From contig NZ_BMHP01000001.1 of NCBI RefSeq assembly GCF_014641075.1, positions 1,976,171-2,040,170 on the forward strand: 64,000 nucleotides of DNA. Direction: 5' to 3'. The notes beneath the pieces were generated by a model that saw nothing but the letters and a program-made list of their open reading frames with translations, was not told the DNA's origin and searched no databases. Position 1 is the stretch's first letter; each line of letters starts with the position of its first letter. This DNA comes from Paenibacillus nasutitermitis. Its GTDB lineage: Bacteria; Bacillota; Bacilli; Paenibacillales; Paenibacillaceae. Below, piece by piece: positions 18,076 through 26,366 of this stretch. A program made the translations under genes and the position numbers.

Positions 18076-19664
18076 ATGTCAGTGATTGGCAAAGAGGAGA
18101 AGACCGCAGAGAAAAAATGGTGGGCGCTCGTCGCCGTATGTCTCGGATTATTTATGGCTTTACTGGATGTTACGATTGTGAATGTCGCTTTGCCAGCTAT
18201 ACAAAGCGAACTTCAAACGGATTTCACTGGTTTGGAATGGGTACTCAACGCTTATACCTTGGTTTTTGCCGTGGCGCTGGTTACAACGAGCCGGCTGGGT
18301 GATATATTCGGGCGGAAGACGCTATTTGTATTGGGAATCGCCGTATTTACAATTGGATCGCTGTTATGCGGATTATCCGGCGATATTACAATGCTGAATT
18401 TCTCGAGAGGCATTCAAGGTTTGGGAGCTTCTGCAATGACGCCGTTATCGCTTGCGATAATATCGGCGACATTCAGTGGGAAGCAGCGCGGAATCGCAAT
18501 CGGGATATGGGGAGGCGTAAGCGGTTTGGCTACGGGGATCGCCCGGTAATTGGCGGTATTCTGGTTAAGCATATTGGGTGGGAATCCATCTTCTTCGTGA
18601 ATATCCCCGTCGGTATTGTGGCGATTTCGCTAACGTTATGGGCAATCAAGCAGTCCAGGGACGAGTCGGCAGCCCGCCGAATCGATTTGTTCGGGTTCAG
18701 CTCATTCACCGTCTTCATGTTCTGTCTCATCTACGGATTGATTCAGGTCAATCAGGAAGGCAACGAATGGACCTCTCCGGAGGTGTGGTGGTTGCTTGGA
18801 ATTTCTATTCTTGCTCTTGTCGTATTCATCGCAGGCGAGCTACGATTAAAGCACCCGATGGTCGATCCTCGCTTATTCAAGATTCCCAGCTTTACGGGTT
18901 CCGCGATTGCCGCTTTTTGTCTGAGCGTCGGGATGTATGCATTGCTATTCAATCTCAGCATTTACCTGCAAAGCTTTCTCGGTTTGGATGCGCTGGAGAC
19001 AGGCGTCAAGCTCATCGCATTTACGGCAATGGCTCTGCTATTTGGTCCGCTGTCTGGCGCACTGATGGGAAAAACAAGTCCCAAATCACTCGTCGTTGTG
19101 TCTATGGTGCTGCTGGCAGCCGGGGTTTATTCCATGTCCTTCCTAACGCATCATAACGATCCTGCCAAATGGATTGTTCTATTGCCAGGATTTATTATTG
19201 CCGGGATTGGCAGCGGATTAATCAACCCGCCAATTTCTAACCTGGCAATCGGAACGGTACCGGTGCAACGAGCGGGTATGGCATCAGGCGTGAGCAATGT
19301 GGCTCGACAGATGGGCAGCGCATTCGGAATTGCTCTTTATGGGGCCATACTGTCCAGCCGATTCAGATCTCTTGTTACGGACGGCATTCAGTCATTACAG
19401 GACGGCCAGCTTGCAGAATCGGCGAAGGAGCAAGTGATTCAAGCAATCGAGTCGGCAGGACCGATTGCAGGGAGCAACGGTCTGACGGGCATGGAGCAGT
19501 CTGCAATATTCGAGAACGATCCGTTGTTTGACACCTACCGTGAGATTGCTCGCGCATCCTTCGTTGACGGAACGATTGGCATTATCAAGATCGCATCTGT
19601 GATTCTGGCAACCGGCGCTGTGCTTTGTCTTGTTCTGATCCGCAAGAAGGATTTGCGGCATTAA
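18076..19664 (+). pseudogene. DHA2-family (EmrB/QacA) MFS drug efflux pump, frameshifted
   Basis: Two overlapping frames form one 14-TM pump. The first (18076-18549) runs from the ATG to IWGGVSGLATG and stops at TAA; the second carries on from RPVIGGILVKHIGWESIFFVNIPVG to the end at 19664. Motif C should read roughly GLATAIGPVIGG; one missing base near 18540 explains the shift. Motif A-like RLGDIFGRKTLF and motif D1-like LDVTIVNVALPAI are intact. GAGGAAGAGG precedes the ATG. Everything else looks functional, so the break is recent or a sequencing error. Pieces of a second, more decayed copy lie at 22146-22257. Confidence 0.85.
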
Positions 19665-19731
19665 CCTGTGGCACTTGTGTGCAATGAGCCGGAAACTTGG
19701 ATTCCTTTCAGGAGAAGGAGCTTAACTTCAC

Positions 19732-19759
19732 GTGAATGAATTTAATAATATTCATTCAT
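19732..19759 (+). promoter_or_regulatory. TetR-type operator, copy 1
   Basis: GTGAATGAAT, eight bases, ATTCATTCAT. Same arms and spacing as the sites at 22282 and 22926. As in copy 3 it is followed by AGGTACTACCTT. It lies upstream of the decayed duplicate segment and of the 20278 pump. Confidence 0.7.
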
Positions 19760-19796
19760 GTTAACAGGTACTACCTTTCTAATAATAAAGAGAATC

Positions 19797-19943
19797 GATA
19801 AATCACACAACCGTGAAGCGGGTGGGAGCGGGCTGGGACTTGCGATCGTAAAACGTGTTGTCGAATTGCACGGCGGCCGGGTCGAGATAGACAGCGCTGC
19901 AGGAAAAGGAACGGCGGTAACTGTTTTTCTTCCAGCCATGTAA
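19797..19943 (+). pseudogene. Relic of the 8949 histidine kinase, last ~48 codons
   Basis: Encodes DKSHNREAGGSGLGLAIVKR and onward to the C-terminus with only two or three changes (AEKG to AGKG, final V to M). Lacks everything upstream, including the phospho-His and most of the ATPase domain. The downstream 200 bases also match the original intergenic region, including its terminator (GGTGAACG / CGTTCGCC). Confidence 0.9.
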
Positions 19944-20142
19944 CCCGATCAACCCATACAATCGAAAATAGAGCGAGCAACAGGGTGAACGATCCGTTCG
20001 CCCTTTTTTACTTTTTATCCCAAACGATTCATGTTTCGTTCACAGAGGGTGCGTAGTATCGGTTGCGGAAGGAGTTTTTTTATGCGAACTTACTGGAATC
20101 GCCGGAACCTCACTATCATTTTAAGTAAAGGAGTTACCTTCT

Positions 20143-20235
20143 ATGAGTAACGAATCATGTTTCGTACAAACCTCTCTTGGATCTCTTTTGGGGATTCAAA
20201 GAAATGATCAGGAAAAACACCCTGTTGTCATTTGA
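20143..20235 (+). pseudogene. Relic of the 10490 carboxylesterase with internal deletion
   Basis: Keeps the ribosome-binding site and first 22 codons (NESCFVQTSLGSLLGIQRND), then jumps to QEKHPVVI and stops. Compared with the intact gene, 225 bases are gone between the GAT codons at 10553 and 10778. The junction is in frame and sits on this shared triplet; a later change creates TGA. Confidence 0.88.
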
Positions 20236-20277
20236 ATTAAATTCTGTCTTGAACATTAAATAAAGGCGGTGTCTCCT

Positions 20278-21816
20278 ATGGGAAATAATGATAAACGAAA
20301 ATGGTGGGTACTTGCAGCGCTGGCGCTTGGCTTGCTCACTATCGGGCTGGATATGACAGTACTGAACGTGGCGTTGCCCACGCTGGCTACTGAGCTGAAA
20401 TCGTCGACGAGCGATCTTCAATGGATAGCGAATGCATACACGCTGGCGCTCGCGGCCCTGCTTCTTCCTGCTGGCATGCTGGGCGACCGATATGGTCGTA
20501 AAAAATGGTTGCTGATTGCATTCGTCGTCTTCGGAGTGGCCTCTATCGGCTGCGCCTACTCGCCAACGTCTGAAATGCTCATTGCGATGCGGATTTTGCT
20601 GGGACTTGGCGCGGCCTTCCTCATCCCGCTGTCCATGTCTGCGCTGCCCGTGTTGTTTACCGGGAAAGAGCGGACTAAGGCGATGATGATCTGGGCAATG
20701 GCGAACACGCTTGGCATTCCTCTCGGACCGATCGTCGGCGGCTGGCTTCTTCAGCATTATTCATGGGGTTCGGTGTTTCTCATTAACATCCCGATTGTAG
20801 TTGTAGCGCTGGTTGCCCTTGCCGTATTGATGCCGGAATCCCGCAGCGAGCAGCGTCGGCGGTTGGATCTTCCCGGCATCCTGACTTCCAGCGCCGGTAT
20901 TGTTATGGTAACGTATGGCGTCATCCGAGCGGGAGAGAGGGGATGGGACGACTCCTTGTCCCTGTTGACCTCGGTCGTTGGCGTATTGCTTATATCCGTT
21001 TTCATTCTATGGCAACGTCGTAGCCGCAATCCGATAATCGATCTATCCTTATTTTCTTCCAAAAGCTTCACCTGGGGAACGCTGCTGGCCACGCTGGTCA
21101 CCTTCGCCATTTTCGGTTTGTTGTTCGTGCTGCCGCAATTTTACCAGGTCGTCATGAATGCCAACCCGCTGGAAACCGGCCTGCGTCTGCTTCCGCTCAT
21201 CGGAGGGTTGATTGTTGGCACCAAAATGGCTGAGAGGCTGGTCTCCCTGAGCGGGACCAAGATGATCGTGTCGATTGGATGCGCCGTGATGGCCGGAGGG
21301 CTGTTTCTAGGAACGGCTACGAACGTGGAAAGCTCGTTGTGGTTCATTTACGCATGGATAACCGTAACCGGTCTCGGGTTTGGCCTGGCGCTTCCCATCG
21401 CAATGGACTCGGCGCTCGGCGTGCTTTCTGCCGAACGAAGCGGCGTTGGTTCCGCGTTGATCATGGCGTTGCGGCAGGTCGGCGGCGCGTTCGGCGTGGC
21501 GCTCCTCGGATCTGCGTTCAACTACAGCTACCGCAACGGACTTGTACTCAGCTCGCTTCCTGCGGAATTCGGCGATGCCATCCGGCAAAGCGCATCGGCA
21601 GGTGTCGCTTTCGCTCGGCAACAGAACTCCGCGACGATTTTGGACAATATTCAGTACTCCTTTATTCACGGCATGGAAACGATGTTATGGATTTGCGGCG
21701 GCATTGCAGCGCTCGGCATCTTCCTCGCATTCGTGTTCCTGCCCGCACAATCCATTGCGGCAAAACAGTCGCAGCCCATGACTGGAATTGCTGTCAGCGG
21801 CGAGAAAAACCATTGA
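20278..21816 (+). CDS. DHA2-family (EmrB/QacA/SmvA-like) MFS efflux pump
   Basis: 512 residues, 14 predicted TM segments. Motif D1-like LDMTVLNVALPTLATEL, motif A GMLGDRYGRKKWL and motif C ANTLGIPLGPIVGGWLLQ are intact. Members export quaternary ammonium compounds, dyes and other cationic drugs by proton antiport. The ATG at 20278 follows AAGGCGG by about eight bases; a GTG at 20269 is less well placed. It is not a close copy of the 18076 pump. It sits inside the decayed duplicate, downstream of TetR operator copy 1, so may belong to the regulon of the 22324 regulator. Confidence 0.9.
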   Translation: MGNNDKRKWWVLAALALGLLTIGLDMTVLNVALPTLATELKSSTSDLQWIANAYTLALAALLLPAGMLGDRYGRKKWLLIAFVVFGVASIGCAYSPTSEMLIAMRILLGLGAAFLIPLSMSALPVLFTGKERTKAMMIWAMANTLGIPLGPIVGGWLLQHYSWGSVFLINIPIVVVALVALAVLMPESRSEQRRRLDLPGILTSSAGIVMVTYGVIRAGERGWDDSLSLLTSVVGVLLISVFILWQRRSRNPIIDLSLFSSKSFTWGTLLATLVTFAIFGLLFVLPQFYQVVMNANPLETGLRLLPLIGGLIVGTKMAERLVSLSGTKMIVSIGCAVMAGGLFLGTATNVESSLWFIYAWITVTGLGFGLALPIAMDSALGVLSAERSGVGSALIMALRQVGGAFGVALLGSAFNYSYRNGLVLSSLPAEFGDAIRQSASAGVAFARQQNSATILDNIQYSFIHGMETMLWICGGIAALGIFLAFVFLPAQSIAAKQSQPMTGIAVSGEKNH

Positions 21817-21834
21817 ACCCGGAGAAGGAGTGCA

Positions 21835-22086
21835 ATGAAAAATAAAACAGGTGTATCCTGAACGCTGGAAATCGCCGGTGAGAAGCGCGGACTGCTAATC
21901 GTCTCCGGCCTGTTATCGTCGATAAGCGCCGTTTGCAAGCTGGTGCCTTACGCATCCGTTTACTTCATCCTGAAACTGCTGGAGCACGCAGCATTCCCGG
22001 CTCCGGCAGACGGAGCGAAGATGATCCGCTTCGGCGCAATCGGTTTGAGCGGCTTCGCCGCTGGCTTGGTCACGACGTATGCAGGG
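21835..22086 (+). pseudogene. Relic of the 12089 ABC transporter, first ~84 codons
   Basis: Matches the start of the YbtP-like gene (LEIAGEKRGLLIVSGLLSS in the continuing frame) but has TGA at codon 9 (21859-21861) and ends about 250 bases in, where it runs directly into a copy of the 17206 terminator. The GGAGAAGGAG ribosome-binding site is kept. Confidence 0.9.
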
Positions 22087-22130
22087 GTTGCGACAGGATG
22101 TAGACTGGCACTCTGTCGCAGCTCTTTTCT
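22085..22130 (+). terminator. Relic copy of the 17206 terminator
   Basis: TGCGACAG / CTGTCGCA stem and CTCTTTTCTG tail. Loop and flanks align base for base with the hairpin at 17206-17252 apart from scattered changes. May still terminate. Confidence 0.65.
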
Positions 22131-22145
22131 GCCAAACACTAGACG

Positions 22146-22257
22146 GGTCTTGGTGCTTCTGCAATGACGCTGTATCGCTAGCGATAATTTCGTCGACGTT
22201 CAGCGGGAAGCAGCGCGGGATCGCAATCGGAATTCAAGAACGATCCGTTGTTTGACA
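22146..22257 (+). pseudogene. Relic fragments of a DHA2 pump like the 18076 gene
   Basis: 22146-22230 matches about 18418-18503 (LGASAMT region) with a one-base loss near 22170; 22231-22257 matches 19507-19533 (ENDPLFD region). About one kilobase between them is deleted. Confidence 0.85.
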
Positions 22258-22281
22258 GCGCGGTAATCGGTATGATTTAAT

Positions 22282-22309
22282 GTGAATGAATTAAAAAATA
22301 TTCATTTTG
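22282..22309 (+). promoter_or_regulatory. TetR-type operator, copy 2 (autoregulation)
   Basis: GTGAATGAAT, eight bases, ATTCATTTTG; right arm slightly degenerate. It ends 14 bases before the tetR ATG, so binding would block the regulator's own expression. Confidence 0.7.
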
Positions 22310-22323
22310 AAGGTTGAGTGCTG

Positions 22324-22899
22324 ATGGATATAAAGGCGGACATTTTTAAATATGGAAAAGCTATGTTCAGTACAAAAGGGTTCAAGAAAACGAATATTAA
22401 AGAAATAGCCGAATCAGCCGGCATAGGTGTTGGAACTTTCTATAACTATTATGCATCCAAAGATCAGCTGTTTTTGGAAATCTATATCCAGGAGAATGAG
22501 AACCTGAAGAAATCGCTCATGGAATCGATTGATTTGGATCAGGAGCCTTTGAAAGTCATTAATCAACTGATCATGGGGAATATCGGGGCTATTCAAACAA
22601 ACCCCATTCTGAAAGAATGGTATAGTCAGGATTTCTATAAGAAACTTGAACAATACTATCAAAATGAAGGCAGCAAAAATATGGATTCCTTTCGTGATTT
22701 TTATATGGATTTATTTAAAAAATGGAAAGATCAGGGGAAGATCAGAGAAGATATCGACGAGGATCTATTGCCCGTTTTCTTTGATTCGCTGGTCTACATC
22801 GATACTCACAAAGAAGACATTGGCATTCAACATTTCCCCAAAATTATTCAATATTTAGCGGAATTTATTATGCAAGGCCTAACAAATCATCAAAAATAG
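22324..22899 (+). CDS. TetR/AcrR-family transcriptional regulator
   Basis: 191 residues. N-terminal HTH: FSTKGFKKTNIKEIAESAGI followed by GVGTFYNYYASKDQLFLEIY, the classical TetR signature. The C-terminal helical ligand domain is ordinary in length. ATG at 22324 with AAGGTTGAG upstream; GTG at 22318 is an alternative. The gene is markedly AT-rich compared with its neighbours, pointing to separate acquisition. Three copies of one 28-base dyad (19732, 22282, 22926) surround it and are the likely operators. Confidence 0.93.
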   Translation: MDIKADIFKYGKAMFSTKGFKKTNIKEIAESAGIGVGTFYNYYASKDQLFLEIYIQENENLKKSLMESIDLDQEPLKVINQLIMGNIGAIQTNPILKEWYSQDFYKKLEQYYQNEGSKNMDSFRDFYMDLFKKWKDQGKIREDIDEDLLPVFFDSLVYIDTHKEDIGIQHFPKIIQYLAEFIMQGLTNHQK

Positions 22900-22925
22900 T
22901 TCGAGCATTCTTTTTTTAACACAAA

Positions 22926-22953
22926 GTGAATGAATTAAAAAATATTCATTCAC
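22926..22953 (+). promoter_or_regulatory. TetR-type operator, copy 3
   Basis: GTGAATGAAT, TAAAAAAT, ATTCATTCAC: perfect ten-base arms. It lies 45 bases before the start of the beta-lactamase-fold gene and is followed by AGGTACTACCTT, as in copy 1. Confidence 0.75.
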
Positions 22954-22998
22954 ATGAAAAGGTACTACCTTACACAACTTGAGACGGGATTGATTGAA

Positions 22999-24543
22999 AT
23001 GAGAAAGAATTTTTTAGCAATAATCTTATGTGGTCTGTTCATCTTCCCCCTATTCATCTCAGCGGGAAGTGATGGAAACATGCAAGCAGAGCGATCTGGA
23101 ACTCCAGACTTTTCCGAAGTGGATGCGTATATTGCCCGTGAAATGAAACGGCAACGTCTTCCGGGGTTGTCTCTCGGGATTGTACAGGGGGATCGCATTC
23201 TTTACCTTAAGGGATACGGCCAGGCTGATTCATCAGGTCGTCCTGTAACACCTGAAACACCTTTTGGAATAGGCTCGATCGGCAAATCAGTTACGGCAAT
23301 GGCCGTTCTGCAGCTTGCCGAAACAGGGAAAATTGACTTAGATGCGCCTATCCAGCGCTATATCCCCACCAAATACAATGGTGCAGAGTTTATTACTGTA
23401 CGTCAATTGCTTAACCAAACAAGCGGATTCTCCCAAATCTCAACGTTCAGCAACACGCTGTCAAGCATCAACGATCCAGATCAAGATGCTCTGGAGAAAA
23501 ACGCCATGTCCTATGCGGAAAGGTTTTTAAAGCAAACCAATCAAGGCGAACATTCCTTCCGGTATTCGAACGCCAATTATGTACTGCTTGGCTACATCGT
23601 GCAGCAAGTATCCGGCCAGTCCTATGGCGACTATGTAAAGGAACATATTTTCAGCCCTTTGTCTATGCATGACAGCTACGTTACGCTCGATGAAGCCGCT
23701 GAACACGGACTGGCAACGCCCTACCGTCGAATATTTGGATACAACGTTGCTTACGACGGCCCTTATGTTTATATCCCGGGGGATGCGCCGGCGGGCTACC
23801 TTTATTCCAGTGCGAAGGACATGAGCCAATACTTGACTGCCCAAATGAACGGCGGCCGATTTGAAGATGATTCTGTGCTCTCTTCGGAAGGCATACGACT
23901 TATGCAGACCGAACCTGTTCCGGATACATACGCCATGGGTTGGATGACAGGTCATATTAACGGTATGCCGGTTATCGGTCAGCCGGGTGGCTCGGTAGGA
24001 TTTCAGGCCCAAACTTTTATCTTACCGGAACAACAACTGGGAGTAATCGTATTCGCTAACGTACTGGACGCGATCGATGCCTCTTGGCCCAACAAAACAC
24101 ATGTCATAACGACTACCCACATTGCCTCCGGGGTCATAAATTTACTGAATGAACAACCGATTGGAGGATCCGGTTTAAGCATGTCGCAGAAGTATTGGCT
24201 TATAAATATACTAATACTCATACTCAGCGCATGGTTATTATATACAACCATTCGAACTGCGAAGCGCTGTCTTGGGCCGTGGAATCCTGACAAATCTGGC
24301 CAAACTGAACTATCTATCCCATTTATAGCAAAAATTATTCTGGATTTTGCAGGTCTGGTTATTATTCTGTTGCTCAGTATGACGCAAATTGTGCCGGTAT
24401 GGCATATTGCAGAAATCTATCAGCCGGACCTAATCCTATGGTTGAAGATCATGATTGTACTATTGGCAATGAAAGGAACCATGGAAATCATTCGGTTGAT
24501 TCGTTCGATTCGGCATGAAAAAACATCAAAGTTGAAATATTGA
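22999..24543 (+). CDS. Beta-lactamase-fold serine hydrolase with C-terminal membrane segments
   Basis: 514 residues from the ATG at 22999; an earlier ATG at 22954 abuts the operator and has no ribosome-binding site. Signal/anchor segment at ~4-22. Class C/PBP-like catalytic core: Ser93-x-x-Lys96 in GIGSIGKSVTAM, YSN in FRYSNANYVLLGYI, and a VGFQAQTFILPEQQLGVIVF C-terminal strand region. About three TM helices follow (~400-510). The family includes penicillin-binding peptidases, esterases and lactamases; the substrate is unknown. Operator copy 3 suggests control by the adjacent TetR. Confidence 0.87.
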   Translation: MRKNFLAIILCGLFIFPLFISAGSDGNMQAERSGTPDFSEVDAYIAREMKRQRLPGLSLGIVQGDRILYLKGYGQADSSGRPVTPETPFGIGSIGKSVTAMAVLQLAETGKIDLDAPIQRYIPTKYNGAEFITVRQLLNQTSGFSQISTFSNTLSSINDPDQDALEKNAMSYAERFLKQTNQGEHSFRYSNANYVLLGYIVQQVSGQSYGDYVKEHIFSPLSMHDSYVTLDEAAEHGLATPYRRIFGYNVAYDGPYVYIPGDAPAGYLYSSAKDMSQYLTAQMNGGRFEDDSVLSSEGIRLMQTEPVPDTYAMGWMTGHINGMPVIGQPGGSVGFQAQTFILPEQQLGVIVFANVLDAIDASWPNKTHVITTTHIASGVINLLNEQPIGGSGLSMSQKYWLINILILILSAWLLYTTIRTAKRCLGPWNPDKSGQTELSIPFIAKIILDFAGLVIILLLSMTQIVPVWHIAEIYQPDLILWLKIMIVLLAMKGTMEIIRLIRSIRHEKTSKLKY

Positions 24544-24565
24544 GAATTAGTGGGGTACCGTCAGC

Positions 24566-24597
24566 AAAAAACCGATCCTGTTCAGGACCGGTTTTTT
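24566..24597 (+). terminator. Bidirectional terminator
   Basis: AAAAACCG-TCCTG / CAGGA-CGGTTTTTT stem, A-rich on one side and T-rich on the other, between convergent genes ending at 24543 and 24621. Confidence 0.9.
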
Positions 24598-24620
24598 GCA
24601 TTTAAAACCATCCTGGGCGA

Positions 24621-25442
24621 TCACCTGGTCTGACTAACCATACCGGCGCAGTATTGACTCAGACTGACGCCGATTACCCGCTTGAACGCTCTGCCGAAAG
24701 TATGAACATCCGAGTAGCCGACAAGGTTCGCGATCTCCCCTACAGACAGGTTTGTCTGGACGGCAAGACTCTTGGCTTCCTCAATGCGCATTAAAGTCAA
24801 ATATTGCATGGGCGTCAATCCATAGATACGTCGGAATTGACGGATAATGTGATTGCGGCCAATGCCGGCGATCGCCTCGAGATGCGCAAGCTTCACGTCC
24901 TCCCGATAATGCTGCGACATGTGCAGCCACACGAGGTTCATACGGCTTCGCGCCAGATCGTTGGTCGGGGCATTGGTATCATCAGATTCGAGCCGATGCA
25001 GTTGAAGCAATGAAGCTAAGATGTCAAGCAGGATCGACTGGCACTTCATGCGATGCTCCCTCCCTGGCTGGTGATAGAACGCCGCAAGCTGGGACAGCTG
25101 TTTCTCCAAAGGCTTATTGTACCAGTTCCCCCGGCAATGGGCATTGCCGAACCAATCCTCGAATTCCGAATGATTCGTACCCATATGGAAGACGAACGAA
25201 TAACAGATATGGGAGATATCCGGAGCGCTGCGGATTTCATGCCGTTCATGCGGCCGAATAAGCAGCAAGGTTCCGGGTGTCATCTCATAGGATTGACCTT
25301 CGATGATATATTCAACCTCACCAGCCTTGCAATATTGCAGCTGATATCCGCGAAGTTGACGCGGCGGCAGCTGCCAGCCGAGAGGCGCAACGAAGAGATG
25401 AGCAAGCTCAATATAGGGCGGAGTCAAAAAATCCTTGAACAT
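24621..25442 (-). CDS. AraC-family transcriptional regulator
   Basis: 273 residues. N-terminal cupin-like sensor (LQYCKAGEVEYIIEGQSYEM, TLLLIRPHERHEIR) and C-terminal double HTH (LEAIAGIGRNHIIRQFRRIYG; VGEIANLVGYSDVHTFGRAFKR cut as VGEIANLVGYSDVHTFGRAF). Start at the ATG 25442 with AGGTGGG about seven bases before it; a GTG at 25454 overlaps that site. Divergent from the PhyH and Gfo/Idh/MocA pair, which is the likely target; the inducer is probably a sugar or polyol. Confidence 0.92.
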   Translation of the reverse strand: MFKDFLTPPYIELAHLFVAPLGWQLPPRQLRGYQLQYCKAGEVEYIIEGQSYEMTPGTLLLIRPHERHEIRSAPDISHICYSFVFHMGTNHSEFEDWFGNAHCRGNWYNKPLEKQLSQLAAFYHQPGREHRMKCQSILLDILASLLQLHRLESDDTNAPTNDLARSRMNLVWLHMSQHYREDVKLAHLEAIAGIGRNHIIRQFRRIYGLTPMQYLTLMRIEEAKSLAVQTNLSVGEIANLVGYSDVHTFGRAFKRVIGVSLSQYCAGMVSQTR

Positions 25443-25568
25443 ATGTGCACCCACCTGCCTGACGGAGTGATTTCGGCAACCATAAGAACACTTTAACTAA
25501 AGACGTTTCCATTGCTCTACTTTTATAATAAAACAAGAAATTGAAATAAGAAAGGTGGCGTAAGGGAA

Positions 25569-26324
25569 ATGAGTGTAACTTTTAAGGATGTTGAGAAATA
25601 CCGGCGGGATGGATTTGTTCTGGTTGAGGGGTTATTTTCGCCTGATGAGATTCGTAAAATGATTCATGAGGTAGAGAACGGAAGCGATGTTGCCGCTTCG
25701 GCGGAGGGAGTTGTTGATCGCTCCGGAAGAGCGGCTCGTCTAGCAATCTGGTTCGATCTCAAGAAGGATATCTGGGCGGGGGCCAGTACATGTCCGAGAA
25801 TCGTCAACACGGTACGTATTCTCCTTGGTGAAGATGCAGCTTTTTTCCATGGAAAAGTGATGATGAAGGAAGCGAAGACGGGCGGCGCTTGGGAGTGGCA
25901 TCAGGATTATGGCTATTGGTATGAGCAAGGATTCGTCTATCCGAACATGATCAGCGCTTTCGTGGCACTGGATGAAGCAACCGTGGAGAACGGCTGTCTG
26001 CAGGTACTGAGCGGATCGCATCACATGGGGCGGATGAATCATGGCAAAGCTGGGGCGCAGACAGGGGCCGACCCGAGTCGGATTAATGAAATCAGCAGCA
26101 TGTTCGAACGCGTGCATGTGACAATGAAGCCAGGCAGCGTATTGTTCTTCCACTCCAATCTGCTGCATTCGTCCAGCTCAAATGATTCGGATCACCACCG
26201 CCGGTCGTTCATTATGTGTTATTCGGCTTGCAGCAACCCGCAGCTGCTTACTTCCGGCGAGATGAAGTTTAGAGAACCCTGTCCGGTCGATACAGATGCA
26301 TCCATACTGAAATTTCCAGGCTAA
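25569..26324 (+). CDS. Phytanoyl-CoA dioxygenase (PhyH) family protein
   Basis: 251 residues. Fe(II)/2-oxoglutarate dioxygenase fold with the iron triad visible: His and Asp in WEWHQDYGYW, distal His in FFHSNLLHSSS, and an Arg in HHRRSFIMCYSA for 2-oxoglutarate. FKDVEKYRRDGFVLVEGLFS is the usual PhyH N-terminus. Probably hydroxylates a small molecule; substrate not visible. First gene of a two-gene operon with the Gfo/Idh/MocA protein 42 bases downstream, divergent from AraC. Confidence 0.9.
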   Translation: MSVTFKDVEKYRRDGFVLVEGLFSPDEIRKMIHEVENGSDVAASAEGVVDRSGRAARLAIWFDLKKDIWAGASTCPRIVNTVRILLGEDAAFFHGKVMMKEAKTGGAWEWHQDYGYWYEQGFVYPNMISAFVALDEATVENGCLQVLSGSHHMGRMNHGKAGAQTGADPSRINEISSMFERVHVTMKPGSVLFFHSNLLHSSSSNDSDHHRRSFIMCYSACSNPQLLTSGEMKFREPCPVDTDASILKFPG

Positions 26325-26366
26325 AAAATCAACTGCGCCTAAAGACGCTTAGGAGGTCGAACGATC

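Larger units (their letters stand above)
19797..22257 (+). repeat. Collapsed, decayed duplicate of the 10.15-19.54 kb segment
   Basis: Six blocks match the upstream segment in the same order and strand: kinase 3' end (10155), terminator and esterase promoter (10302-10490), esterase start (10490) with later codons (10778), ABC half-transporter start (12089), the 17206 terminator, and two parts of the 18076 pump (about 18418 and 19507). Everything between the blocks has been deleted, and an intact unrelated DHA2 gene sits between the esterase and ABC relics. Confidence 0.85.

Noticed and set aside
18076..21816. The two DHA2 pumps as products of the local duplication
   Set aside because: They share only family motifs; the true relic of the first pump is at 22146-22257.
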